Part shown: positions 32,302 through 39,567 of the stretch, piece by piece
How positions within the stretch are numbered: the stretch's first letter is position 1
How the letters are laid out: each line of letters opens with the position of its first letter
Assembly (NCBI RefSeq): GCF_013256425.1
Contig: NZ_CP053904.1
Location: 930,001 to 994,000, forward strand
Source of the DNA: Hymenobacter sp. BRD67
GTDB taxonomy: Bacteria > Bacteroidota > Bacteroidia > Cytophagales > Hymenobacteraceae
Direction of reading: 5' to 3'
Length of the DNA stretch: 64,000 nucleotides
The notes under the pieces: model-generated
What the model was told of the DNA's origin: nothing
Database searches by the model: none
What the model saw: only the letters and a program-made list of their open reading frames with translations
Program-made: the position numbers and the translations under genes

Positions 32302-33009
32302 GTGTCTGAACAACTTTCCCCTTCCGCTGCCCGCCCCGACCTGCTGCGCGTGTCGTACGACGACTACCGCGCCTTACCTGCCATTGCTAACTCCGACCTC
32401 TCGCGCCTGCGCGATGCTCTTGATGGCCGCCCGCCGCGACTCGATTCTGGCTCGGGCGCACTGAGCTTTGGCACTGCATTTCATACGGCCCTGCTGGAGC
32501 CTGCTGAGTATCAGGCTGGCCAGCCGGGCCTCAACGATACGCTCGTCTGGTGGCTGGTAGAGGGGGTCAAGCTGAATACGGAGCTGCGCCGCCTGCTCGA
32601 AAATGGCGTAACTGAGCGCAGTGCCGTGTTCAGTGAGCCCGAAACCGGTACGCTTTGCAAGCTGCGCGCCGACCTGGTGCTCGACCAGCCCGGCCTGCCT
32701 TATACTGTAGTAGATTTTAAAACCACAATGGCGCGCGATGCCGAACACTTTCGGTGGCAATGCTCAGCCTACGACTACGACCGGCAGGCTGCCTTTTACA
32801 CCGATGCCCTGCAGGCCGAGCGATTTTTATTGGTAGGCGTGCAGAAAGTAGAGCCTTTTGGCGTATTTCCCCTCGAAGTACCTCCCGCTATGCTGGCCGA
32901 AGGACGCCGCAAGTATAAGCACCTGCTGCAGCTGCTGCGCGCTCCCGGTACGGCCCCTGCCTACCGTGCTGAGGCAGTGCAGGCAGCCGTGACGGCACTG
33001 GGTTTGTAG
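32302..33009 (+). CDS. PD-(D/E)XK nuclease, RecE/exonuclease VIII-like
   Basis: 235 residues from GTG 32302. YDDYRALPAIANSDLSRLR and GSGALSFGTAFHTALLEP match the N-terminal part of phage-type exodeoxyribonuclease VIII-like domains (His in FGTAFHTALLEP), then RADLVLD, TVVDFKTTMAR (the D...DxK active-site core) and YDRQAAFYTDAL (helix with the conserved Q). All catalytic positions are present. RecE-type nucleases degrade one strand of dsDNA for annealing and are usually phage-borne. Here it is alone, without an annealing partner (RecT/Erf), so its role is open. Confidence 0.75.
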   Translation: MSEQLSPSAARPDLLRVSYDDYRALPAIANSDLSRLRDALDGRPPRLDSGSGALSFGTAFHTALLEPAEYQAGQPGLNDTLVWWLVEGVKLNTELRRLLENGVTERSAVFSEPETGTLCKLRADLVLDQPGLPYTVVDFKTTMARDAEHFRWQCSAYDYDRQAAFYTDALQAERFLLVGVQKVEPFGVFPLEVPPAMLAEGRRKYKHLLQLLRAPGTAPAYRAEAVQAAVTALGL

Positions 33010-33099
33010 CTAGCGCAGCCTTCAGGCTCGGTACATGGTGTAGCCGCGCTCACCCCTGCCCCTGTCCAAAGGGAGGAGTACCAGATAAGAGGCTTGTCA

Positions 33100-33147
33100 A
33101 TAATATAATATATAAATAAATAAATAAATATATTATTATAGTATATT
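33100..33147. repeat. AT-only palindromic patch with (AAAT)n microsatellite
   Basis: About 48 bases almost without G or C between two convergent genes, with AATAATATAATATAT on the left, ATATATTATTATAG on the right, and a four-base ATAA microsatellite between them. It can form a hairpin and may end both transcripts. Confidence 0.55.
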
Positions 33148-34137
33148 TTGCCGCCTGGCCGATAGTTCGCGCAGTAGCTGCCGCAAAGCTGCTGGCTCGT
33201 GGAGCTGCCGCACCAGTAGGTGCAGGTAGTCGGTTTCGGCGCGTAGGTTGCGCTTTAGCTGGCGCAGGCGAGTGCGCTGCTGCTTTTCGGTGCCGCTCCA
33301 CGGCGCGTTTTCTACTGGCCGCTGGGCGGTGGCCAATGCCTGAGCCAGTTGGCTTTGCTGCTGATTAAGGGCGGCCGTATAGCGCTCCAGCAGCACTGTT
33401 GCTTCCGTACCGGGCTCCCCAACTGCCTCCGACTCGGCCAGTAAGGCAAGCAGCGCGGCCAGGTCGGCAGCGGCATAAGCTGCCGTAATTCGTTGCATTA
33501 GCTCAGTTTGGGCTTGCTGGGTGTCAGCATCGGCCCGAACGGTACGGTCTGGATGGTGCAGGCGGGCCAGCTGCCGATAAGCCGCTTTGGTATTCTGTAG
33601 CAGGTCGTGGCTTTCATTCGCACGGGTTTTTAGCTGCTCCTCAGCCTTGACGCGGGCACGCTGCTGACGGCGGGCGCGGGCCAGGGCTGCCGCCTGCTCG
33701 TGGGGCAGCTCGGGTGGGGCGGCCGACACGGTAGGGAGCGGTGGCTGGGAGGGTGGGACAGGGGCCGGAGCGTAGCGGGCCAGCAGCTCAGCTTCATCTT
33801 CTCCAAATCGTTCCTGTAAGCTTAACGCATTGTGTACCAATAGTTCCGTTACCTGCACTTCTTCGGCGCGCGTGAGATAGCCGCTGGTAAGGGCTACTTC
33901 CAGCGGCGTATATAAGCTCCGCCGGGCCGCCACCGCCGCTACGGCCACTGGCCCTACCTGCTGCCAGTACGTTTGGCGGGCAGCAGCCTGCGAGGCCAGT
34001 AGCACCCGCAACTGCTCGCGTAGCGCATTTATGGCCTCAATGGCTAGGCGAAAGGCCTGCTGAGCTACCGAAGTCACCCCCTGCGGGGCAGCATGGTCGG
34101 GTAAAAGCTGGCGGCGAAGAGCAGAGGAATCGGACAC
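33136..34137 (-). CDS. J-domain-like coiled protein of unknown role
   Basis: 333 residues from GTG 34137. A helical N-terminal half (ALREQLRVLLASQAAAR), a P-rich linker (APAPVPPSQPPLP), a charged coil, then AYRQLARLHHPDRTVRADAD, which carries the HPD motif of a J domain, and a helical C-terminus ending in AALRQLLRELSARRQNIL. J domains stimulate the ATPase of DnaK-type chaperones. The domain is internal and the rest is not a standard DnaJ (no Gly/Phe or zinc region). It was not recognised as a named family. The stop region overlaps the AT-rich patch shared with the nuclease gene. Confidence 0.7.
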   Translation of the reverse strand: MSDSSALRRQLLPDHAAPQGVTSVAQQAFRLAIEAINALREQLRVLLASQAAARQTYWQQVGPVAVAAVAARRSLYTPLEVALTSGYLTRAEEVQVTELLVHNALSLQERFGEDEAELLARYAPAPVPPSQPPLPTVSAAPPELPHEQAAALARARRQQRARVKAEEQLKTRANESHDLLQNTKAAYRQLARLHHPDRTVRADADTQQAQTELMQRITAAYAAADLAALLALLAESEAVGEPGTEATVLLERYTAALNQQQSQLAQALATAQRPVENAPWSGTEKQQRTRLRQLKRNLRAETDYLHLLVRQLHEPAALRQLLRELSARRQNIL

Positions 34138-34301
34138 GTAATAGCAAAAATAACAGTTTTAGCGAGGGTGGTACTTTGTTTTCATTTGCGTGCTGCCCAG
34201 CTATGCCTGTTTCAAATAAATTGCAATGGAGCAGCTATTGCCAGTATATCAGCAAAACAAAATGGCTGTCAGAAAAAAAATAATTAATTTTTTGCTGAAT
34301 A

Positions 34302-34333
34302 CTTGCGCAATTAAAATAAATGCCACACCTTTG
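34302..34333 (+). promoter_or_regulatory. Candidate Bacteroidota promoter for a small RNA
   Basis: CTTG at 34302-34305, a 20-base AT-rich spacer, and CACCTTTG at 34326-34333. It is close to, but weaker than, the perfect TTTG-N19-TAnnTTTG pairs before the two tRNA genes. Confidence 0.45.
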
Positions 34334-34339
34334 TCAAAC

Positions 34340-34489
34340 TAAAGCAGCCCTCCCATGTACCGCCACCTGATAAGCCTCCGCAGTTTGGATAAGAAGCAGC
34401 CAGAAAGGCTGCCTCAGCTCGGTACGTTTGCCTGATTTTAGCTCTCGCTAAAACCATCGCCGCCCGAGCCCTTGAAGCTCGGGTTTTTT
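34340..34489 (+). ncRNA. Candidate free-standing structured small RNA, about 150 nt
   Basis: There is no credible ORF. Between a promoter-like pair and a clean terminator lie nested pairings: GTACCG 34357-34362 with CGGTAC 34420-34425, inside it GCAGCC 34396-34401 with GGCTGC 34407-34412, then TTTTAGC with GCTAAAA (34436-34453). The terminator 34463-34489 closes it. I considered SRP RNA because of AAGCAGCC, but the apical part does not fit. The class is unknown; a covariance search would be needed to name it. It lies about 780 bases upstream of rtcB. Confidence 0.42.
34463..34489 (+). terminator. Intrinsic terminator of the candidate small RNA
   Basis: Stem CCCGAGC/GCTCGGG with an 7-base loop, followed by six Ts. 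No coding gene ends nearby on this strand, which supports an RNA gene upstream. Confidence 0.85.
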
Positions 34490-35268
34490 GTTATTAGCCG
34501 TTTTACAGCTAGTTAGCATTTCTCCTCATGCTTCCGGTCCGTCCCGGCTACCTGCCCGAGCTTTCCTGGCCGCAGTATGGCCTGGCGAAGCTGAAACGAG
34601 ATAGTCGTGCTTTTTCATTGGGTTATAAGCGCTGGTAATCGCCAGTTATAAGTACGCAATGGAAAAAGATTAGCCCTTAAATGGTTTTTTGGCTTTTATG
34701 CTTCAAATAAAACGTAATTTTTATTTGCGTGGAAGCGTGCGCCATTTTTAATACAAGTATTGAAAGAGTAATTAATTCTTTTGCGTATTCCTCACTTCTA
34801 CTGCCAATTTTCATGCGTTTCAATTTTAATTTTTGCAGTAGCGCCGGGCCGGCACGTTACTGGCAGCTACTGGCCGGAATGGCTACCCTCCGGAGGCTTG
34901 CTACTTCGGCGGCCCGTTCCAACTCAACCCTGCGCTTCTGCTAGCCAGGTGCCGTAGGCTGGCGCTACTTCGTTCTGGTTGAGGCCTGCCGCTAAGCAGG
35001 TTGGGTTCTAGTCCCGTTGCGAAGCTTCGGCTTTGGAGATGCCGCCGACCGCTTGTTGCCCAGGCTTTCTCTTGACTGGTTTTGACTGGCTGCCGTAGGT
35101 GCGCGCTCCTTCCACCTGTCACGTCGCATGTTGGCCCGACGCGCGCCGGGGGGCGCCGGTAGTTTCAGCTAAATGAATTGCCGGAGACAAACAGGCGAAA
35201 AATAAGCCCGCTCTGCCGATTCGGAGATAATTTTTCTATATAAATTTTTAACTTCTGAATTTACGAAC
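34490..35268. other. Long gene-free region before rtcB
   Basis: No convincing coding gene; the small ORFs on both strands have low-complexity, Arg/Ser-rich translations. The first 330 bases are AT-rich. From about 34900 to 35165 the sequence is GC-rich and full of local inverted repeats (CTCAACC...GGTTGAG, GCTAGCC...GGCTGGC, CCTGC...GCAGG, AGGTG...CACCT), which suggests a structured RNA or a decayed palindromic element. The last 100 bases are AT-rich and probably hold the rtcB promoter and leader. Confidence 0.5.
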
Positions 35269-36669
35269 ATGGCTTCTGTCTTACGAGGCAACGACTTGCG
35301 GCAGCTCGGTTTTCCCGAGGGCCGCGCCATCGGGTTGGCGCTGGCACAATTGCAGCGCAAAGAATTTAAGCGGCTTCCGCAAACCGGGCAGTTGGCGCTA
35401 CTGGCCGCCATCCTGGCTAACCCGACCGCCTACTTAACCGACCTGGCCTGGAGCCAGGTGGCCGGGGCCCTGCTGCCCCCGCCCAGCCGCCACATCGAAC
35501 TGGTTGCACGCAAGGAGTACGCTATTTTTGGGGCCGCGCATATCGACGCCGGCGCCATTCAGCAAATGGAAACGGCTATGAAACTGCCGGTTACGGTAGC
35601 CGGAGCGCTGATGCCCGATGCCCACCACGGCTATGGGCTGCCCATTGGCGGGGTGCTGGCCACCGACAACGCCGTTATTCCCTACGCCGTGGGGGTTGAC
35701 ATTGGCTGCCGGATGGCCTTGTCGGTGTTCGATTTGCCGGCTAAGTACCTGAGCCAGCGCACCCAGGAGCTGCGTAAGGTGCTACTCGATAACACCCGCT
35801 TTGGCAGTGGCCGCGGCTGGGAGCGGGGCCAGCGCCTCGACCACGCGGTGCTCAGCAGCGATGAGTTCCGGGCCGTACCGTTTCTGAAAAACAAACTGGA
35901 TAAAGCGGCCGAGCAGCTAGGCACCTCGGGCTCGGGCAACCACTTCGTAGAGTTTGGGCTGGTTGAAATTACCGACCCATCCAATGAAATGGGCTTGCCG
36001 GTGGGGCAGTACCTGGGCATACTTTCGCACTCCGGCTCGCGTGGGCTGGGCGCGGCCGTGGCCGAGCACTACACGCGCCTGGCTAAAGACGGATGCCAGC
36101 TACCCGCCGAGGCGCAGCACCTCGCCTGGCTGGGGCTCGACACCGAGGCCGGGCAGGAATACTGGGCCGCGATGACCCTGGCCGGTAAGTACGCCTCGGC
36201 TTGCCACGAGCAGATTCACCGGCGGCTGGCTAAGGCATTGGGTGAGAAGCCATTGGCTAAGGTTGAAAACCACCACAACTTTGCCTGGAAAGAGCAGCTG
36301 GCCGATGGCTGGGATGTTATTACGCACCGCAAGGGCGCCACGCCGGCCGGCGCGGGCGTGCTCGGTATCATCCCCGGCTCCATGACGGCCCCCGGCTTCA
36401 TTGTGCGGGGATTAGGCCACGCGGCGTCTTTGGCGTCGGCTTCGCACGGGGCGGGCCGGCTGCTATCGCGCACCCGGGCCAAGGCTGAGCTGAGCGAAGG
36501 CGCGGTGCGCAAGTACCTGGCTGCTCATGGCATCGAGCTGATTGGGGGCGGCCTCGACGAAGCGCCGCAGGCTTACAAGGATATTCACACCGTAATGGCC
36601 AGCCAGCGCGAGCTGGTGGAGGTGCTCGGCTCCTTTACCCCAAAGATTGTGCGCATGGATGGCGCATAA
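35269..36669 (+). CDS. rtcB: RtcB family RNA ligase
   Basis: 466 residues, intact. RtcB joins 2',3'-cyclic phosphate (or 3'-phosphate) and 5'-OH RNA ends using GTP and Mn2+. Seen here: ALMPDAHHGYGLPIGGVLAT, VDIGCRMALSVFDLP (metal-binding Asp/Cys), GSGNHFVEFG, LSHSGSRGLGAAVAEHY, ENHHNFAWKE (metal His) and ITHRKGATPA, with the GMP-accepting His expected in the C-terminal third. Length and motif order fit the shorter archaeal/bacterial RtcB2-like branch. No RtcA, RtcR or archease gene is nearby. It is the only gene on its strand until dps. Confidence 0.93.
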   Translation: MASVLRGNDLRQLGFPEGRAIGLALAQLQRKEFKRLPQTGQLALLAAILANPTAYLTDLAWSQVAGALLPPPSRHIELVARKEYAIFGAAHIDAGAIQQMETAMKLPVTVAGALMPDAHHGYGLPIGGVLATDNAVIPYAVGVDIGCRMALSVFDLPAKYLSQRTQELRKVLLDNTRFGSGRGWERGQRLDHAVLSSDEFRAVPFLKNKLDKAAEQLGTSGSGNHFVEFGLVEITDPSNEMGLPVGQYLGILSHSGSRGLGAAVAEHYTRLAKDGCQLPAEAQHLAWLGLDTEAGQEYWAAMTLAGKYASACHEQIHRRLAKALGEKPLAKVENHHNFAWKEQLADGWDVITHRKGATPAGAGVLGIIPGSMTAPGFIVRGLGHAASLASASHGAGRLLSRTRAKAELSEGAVRKYLAAHGIELIGGGLDEAPQAYKDIHTVMASQRELVEVLGSFTPKIVRMDGA

Positions 36670-36748
36670 AAAAGATGAGCGCGCTAAATCCGGTTCGGGG
36701 AACCATTTCGTAAGAAGTATAGGCTCGCCAGAGCCGTGTTTTCATAGC

Positions 36749-37328
36749 TCAGGAAAGCCCGCTGCCTTTGGCTGCGGGTTTTTTATTGTCTGGGCTGGCA
36801 GCACCCGGCTCGGCGGCCGGCAGCACAAGCACCGCATCACCTACCTGCAAGCGGCCCCCTGCGCAATGTGCGCCGTGAGGCCGCCGTGGCCGCGCATCGC
36901 GTTGTAGCCGCCCGCCCCAGCTCTTCCTCCATGCGCGAGCAGGGATGGCATTCGCCGGTAATATCAAGAATAACCTCGTTGCCGAGCTGAAGCTGCCGGC
37001 CTTTGAGGGCGAGCAGGTTAAGACCGCTGATAACGAGATTTCGGCGGAGTCGGCCGGGCGCTAGCGGGCCGGGCAAGCCCAGAAAGCCCGCTACGGCCGC
37101 CAGGTGCTCGTGCTGAATAAGAGTAATCTGCCGCTTGCCGCCCGCCTTCGGGCTGGCGTGGTCGCCCGCCAGGTGCCGGTCGGTAATTACCTCGGCCTCG
37201 GCTACCGCCTCCAGCGCGGCGCGGCGGGCCGGGCGTAGCCCTATCCATTCGAGCCGCCCCTGCTGGGGCAGCGTAGCCAGCAGCCGTGCAACCGTCGATT
37301 TATCATCGCCAAAAAAGGGAAAAGCCAT
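36749..37328 (-). CDS. MOSC domain protein, two frameshifts
   Basis: MAFPFFGDDKSTVARLLATL, then WIGLRPARRAALEAVAEAEV, LAGDHASPKAGGKRQITLIQ, LRRNLVISGLNLLALKGRQL and ITGECHPCSRMEEELG, the MOSC pattern with the conserved Cys (CHPC). Repair at 36911-36918 and 36855-36859 (one base each) gives GGYNAMRGHGGLTAHI and VGDAVLVLP, ending at 36749. MOSC domains carry sulfur on the conserved Cys for the molybdenum cofactor or related chemistry. The C-terminal 15 residues overlap the rtcB terminator, so the native stop may be slightly different. Confidence 0.85.
36758..36785 (+). terminator. Intrinsic terminator of rtcB
   Basis: CCCGC-TGCC-TTT-GGC-TGCGGG stem followed by a T run, about 90 bases after the rtcB stop. 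It overlaps the end of the convergent MOSC gene. Confidence 0.75.
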
Positions 37329-37391
37329 TGGGTAAAAAGTAATGTGTGGGCGTGAGAGCGGGAGGGATTAGGAGCTGTTCTTTAGCGTGGG

Positions 37392-37855
37392 CTACAGCTC
37401 ATCGGGCGTGCCAAAGCCCTCGCGTATTTCGGGGTGGCTAATCTGGCCGCCCAGGTTGCCGGCCCGCGCCAGCAGCCCCAGGCTAAGCGTAGCGCCCAGC
37501 GCCGTAAGCCACACCAGCTGCCGGGCCCGGCTAGCCTGCTGCTGAAGCTGAAGCAGCGCCAGCAGCGCCAGCGTGCTGGTAGCAGCCAGCACCCAGTAGC
37601 CCAGGCGGGCCGCCTGGGCGTGGTGCTGAATCAGGGCCTGGCTCACGCGGGGCATGTCTTTGATTACCTGGGCGGCGCCTGGCCCCGTTAGCTGCGCAGG
37701 CAAGCCGGCCGCCACTGCCAGCACCAGCGCCCAAAGACCAGCCCGCAATACGGCATCCTGCCGCCAGCCTAAGCCCGCCAGCAGCAGCAGCAAGCCCCCA
37801 AAGCTCCAAAAATCGGGGCGTGATTGAAAAGCAGGTGCCAATGTGCCTGGTTCAT
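37392..37855 (-). CDS. Four-helix membrane protein, one frameshift
   Basis: The family-like start is ATG 37855, MNQAHWHLLFNHAPIFGALG, which joins LLLLLAGLGWRQDAVLRAGL after adding one G at 37795-37799 (minus strand G run). Four hydrophobic helices and a conserved-looking C-terminus NLGGQISHPEIR follow. Bacteroidota have many such 'NHxPIxG' membrane proteins with His at the N-terminus, possibly cytochrome-related; the function is not known. About 154 residues. Confidence 0.7.
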
Positions 37856-38014
37856 AAAACAGAGGGAAAGCCCAGGCATTAGCCCCGGCTAGTGTTTAAA
37901 GGTTAAAGGTACAAGCACCAACCCCAGGGCAGCCCTTGCGTACTGACTGGTAGAATATGCCGGGTCACGATTCCCACCCCGGTTCTGAATTCGTAAACTT
38001 TTTAGTTTTACCTT

Positions 38015-38668
38015 ATGGCTACGAAAGCCCCAGCAAAAGCCGCTGCTAAAGGCGTCACTAATCTTAAGGGTGCCGGCCAGCCTCAGTCCAACCCTGCCGT
38101 CAACATTCAGCCCCTGCTCAACCAGCAGCTGAAGGCACCCTCGCCTACGCAGCGCTTTGGCACGGTGAGCCAGCGCCTGCCCATCGGCCTCACCGACGAG
38201 GTGCGCCTGGCCAGTGTAAACATGCTCAACCAACTGCTGGCCGATACTATCTCGCTGCGCGACTTGTATAAAAAGCACCATTGGCAGGTAGTAGGCCCTA
38301 CGTTCTACCAGCTGCACCTGCTCTACGATAAGCACTACGAGGAGCAGGCCGAACTGGTCGATACGATTGCCGAACGTATCCAGATTCTGGGTGGCGTAGC
38401 CGTGGCAATGGCTGCCGACGTAGCTGAAACTACCAGCATTCCGCGCCCGCCACGCGACCGTGAGGAGGCTCCCGTGCAGGTGTCGCGCCTGCTGGAAGCC
38501 CACCAGATTATTCTGAAGAACTGCCACGACTATGCTAAAAAAGCCGATGATGCCGGCGACGACGGCACCAACGACCTGATTGTGAGCAACGTGATGCGTA
38601 CCAACGAGCTACAGGTATGGTTCGTGTCGGAGCACATTGTGGAGTCGCCGCTCACGCGGGCCGAGTAA
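38015..38668 (+). CDS. dps: Dps-family ferritin-like DNA-protection protein
   Basis: 217 residues, longer than usual because of an N-terminal Lys/Ala tail (MATKAPAKAAAKG) that probably binds DNA. The Dps core is clear: LNQLLADTISLRDLYKKHHW, LHLLYDKHYEEQAELVDTIA (ferroxidase His/Asp/Glu across the dimer), ILGGVAVAMA and a long last helix. It stores iron and detoxifies peroxide in starved cells. It converges with a low-affinity-iron-permease-like gene across a 27-bp hairpin, so two iron genes face each other. Confidence 0.92.
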   Translation: MATKAPAKAAAKGVTNLKGAGQPQSNPAVNIQPLLNQQLKAPSPTQRFGTVSQRLPIGLTDEVRLASVNMLNQLLADTISLRDLYKKHHWQVVGPTFYQLHLLYDKHYEEQAELVDTIAERIQILGGVAVAMAADVAETTSIPRPPRDREEAPVQVSRLLEAHQIILKNCHDYAKKADDAGDDGTNDLIVSNVMRTNELQVWFVSEHIVESPLTRAE

Positions 38669-38680
38669 AAAGAAAAAGAG

Positions 38681-38749
38681 TACCAACAAGCGGGGCCCAG
38701 TCATAAATAATATATACTATTGTTTATGACTGGGCCCCGCTTGTTGGTA
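38681..38749. repeat. 27-bp perfect inverted repeat between dps and the permease gene
   Basis: Arms 38681-38707 and 38723-38749 are exact complements (TACCAACAAGCGGGGCCCAG...), with a 15-base AT-only loop. On the minus strand it is followed by a T-rich stretch. It can end both convergent transcripts, but it is longer than a normal terminator. Confidence 0.85.
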
Positions 38750-38760
38750 AGGTGCTGGCG

Positions 38761-39228
38761 CTATTGCCGGTGAGCGGCTAGTTTTTCATGGTGGTTATCC
38801 TCGGCTTCTTCCACCGAGTGCGTTTCACCCAAGTCGTTGTCGGCCTTGGCTTTGTCGGCCAGCAGGCAATAAAACTGGTGGATAAGCCGGATTTCTTCTT
38901 CCGAAAAGTCCTGGGCATTGATAAGGCGGTTGCTGGCCCCTTTGGTAGCGGCCAGCAGCTCGTTTAGCTTAAGGTGCAATACCAGCGAGTCTTTATTTTG
39001 CGCTCGCTGAATCAGAAACACCATCAGAAAGGTGATGATGGTAGTGCCGGTATTAATCACCAGCTGCCAGGTTTCGGAATAGTGAAAAAGCGGCCCCGAC
39101 AGCGCCCACACCAGCACAATACCGACGGCGCTCACAAACACGGTAGTAGTGCCCGAGTACCGGGTAGTTTGTTCCGCAAAACGGCCGAAGAAAGAAGTCC
39201 TGTTCGCAACCTGGGGAGAGCCGGCCAT
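38761..39228 (-). CDS. Low-affinity iron permease-like membrane protein
   Basis: 155 residues from ATG 39228 (MAGSPQVANRTSFFGRFAEQ). Two helices (TTTVFVSAVGIVLVWALSGP and INTGTTIITFLMVFLIQRAQ), the second with the NTGTTIITF..V.LIQ motif of the PF04120 family, then KDSLVLHLKLNELLAA-type C-terminus. The family is named after yeast Fet4 relatives; transport has not been shown for short bacterial members. The frame is open upstream to 39525 through the tRNA-Leu, but those codons are not used. Confidence 0.85.
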   Translation of the reverse strand: MAGSPQVANRTSFFGRFAEQTTRYSGTTTVFVSAVGIVLVWALSGPLFHYSETWQLVINTGTTIITFLMVFLIQRAQNKDSLVLHLKLNELLAATKGASNRLINAQDFSEEEIRLIHQFYCLLADKAKADNDLGETHSVEEAEDNHHEKLAAHRQ

Positions 39229-39347
39229 TCGAAATAGTAGAAAAAAATGTAAGCTGCAAGCAGGAGCTAATATCCTGCCAAGTAAGCAATAAAGCCATGA
39301 GTAGTCCCTGAGCCCACACATTTCTGGGCATAAAATGCTCGGGGTAA

Positions 39348-39378
39348 TTTGCAAAAGCAAGCGGGCGTAGTACATTTG
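39348..39378 (+). promoter_or_regulatory. Bacteroidota-type promoter of tRNA-Leu
   Basis: TTTG at 39348-39351, 19-base spacer, TACATTTG at 39371-39378, an exact match to the -33/-7 consensus. A start near 39385 leaves a leader of about 58 bases before the tRNA. Confidence 0.8.
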
Positions 39379-39442
39379 CACCCGCTTCGCCGCCTCAGCG
39401 AAGCCGGCCCTGAGCCAACTACAAAGTTGCCGATTGCTTTTT

Positions 39443-39524
39443 GCGCACGTGGTGAAACTGGTAGACACGCCATCTTGAGGGGGTGGTGCCTTCGGGTGTG
39501 GGAGTTCGAATCTCCCCGCGCGCA
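39443..39524 (+). tRNA. tRNA-Leu (anticodon GAG)
   Basis: Cloverleaf with long variable arm: acceptor GCGCACG with CGCGCGC (pair 5-68 is A-C), D arm GTGAAACTGGTAGACAC, anticodon stem CCATC/GGTGG around TTGAGGG (GAG), variable arm TGCC-TTCG-GGTGT, T arm GGGAG-TTCGAAT-CTCCC. CCA not encoded. The long variable arm and the GGTAGACAC motif are leucine-specific. Confidence 0.95.
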
Positions 39525-39533
39525 CGCAATAGT

Positions 39534-39563
39534 AAAAAAGCCCGCTGCCAAGCGGGCTTTTTT
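39534..39563. terminator. Terminator of tRNA-Leu
   Basis: AAAAAAGCCCGCT and AGCGGGCTTTTTT form a bidirectional hairpin with a 4-base loop. It also stands just after the stop of rqcH on the other strand. Confidence 0.9.
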
Positions 39564-39567
39564 ATGC

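Noticed and set aside
34340..34489. SRP (4.5S-like) RNA
   Set aside because: AAGCAGCC is present, but the conserved apical loop and the opposite CAGG strand are not, and a competing GCAGCC/GGCTGC hairpin uses the same bases.
34729..34944. Small plus-strand ORF in the rtcB upstream region
   Set aside because: No ribosome-binding context, mixed composition across an AT/GC border and no domain-like sequence.
39229..39525. N-terminal extension of the permease frame
   Set aside because: It reads through the tRNA-Leu gene and its promoter on the other strand.
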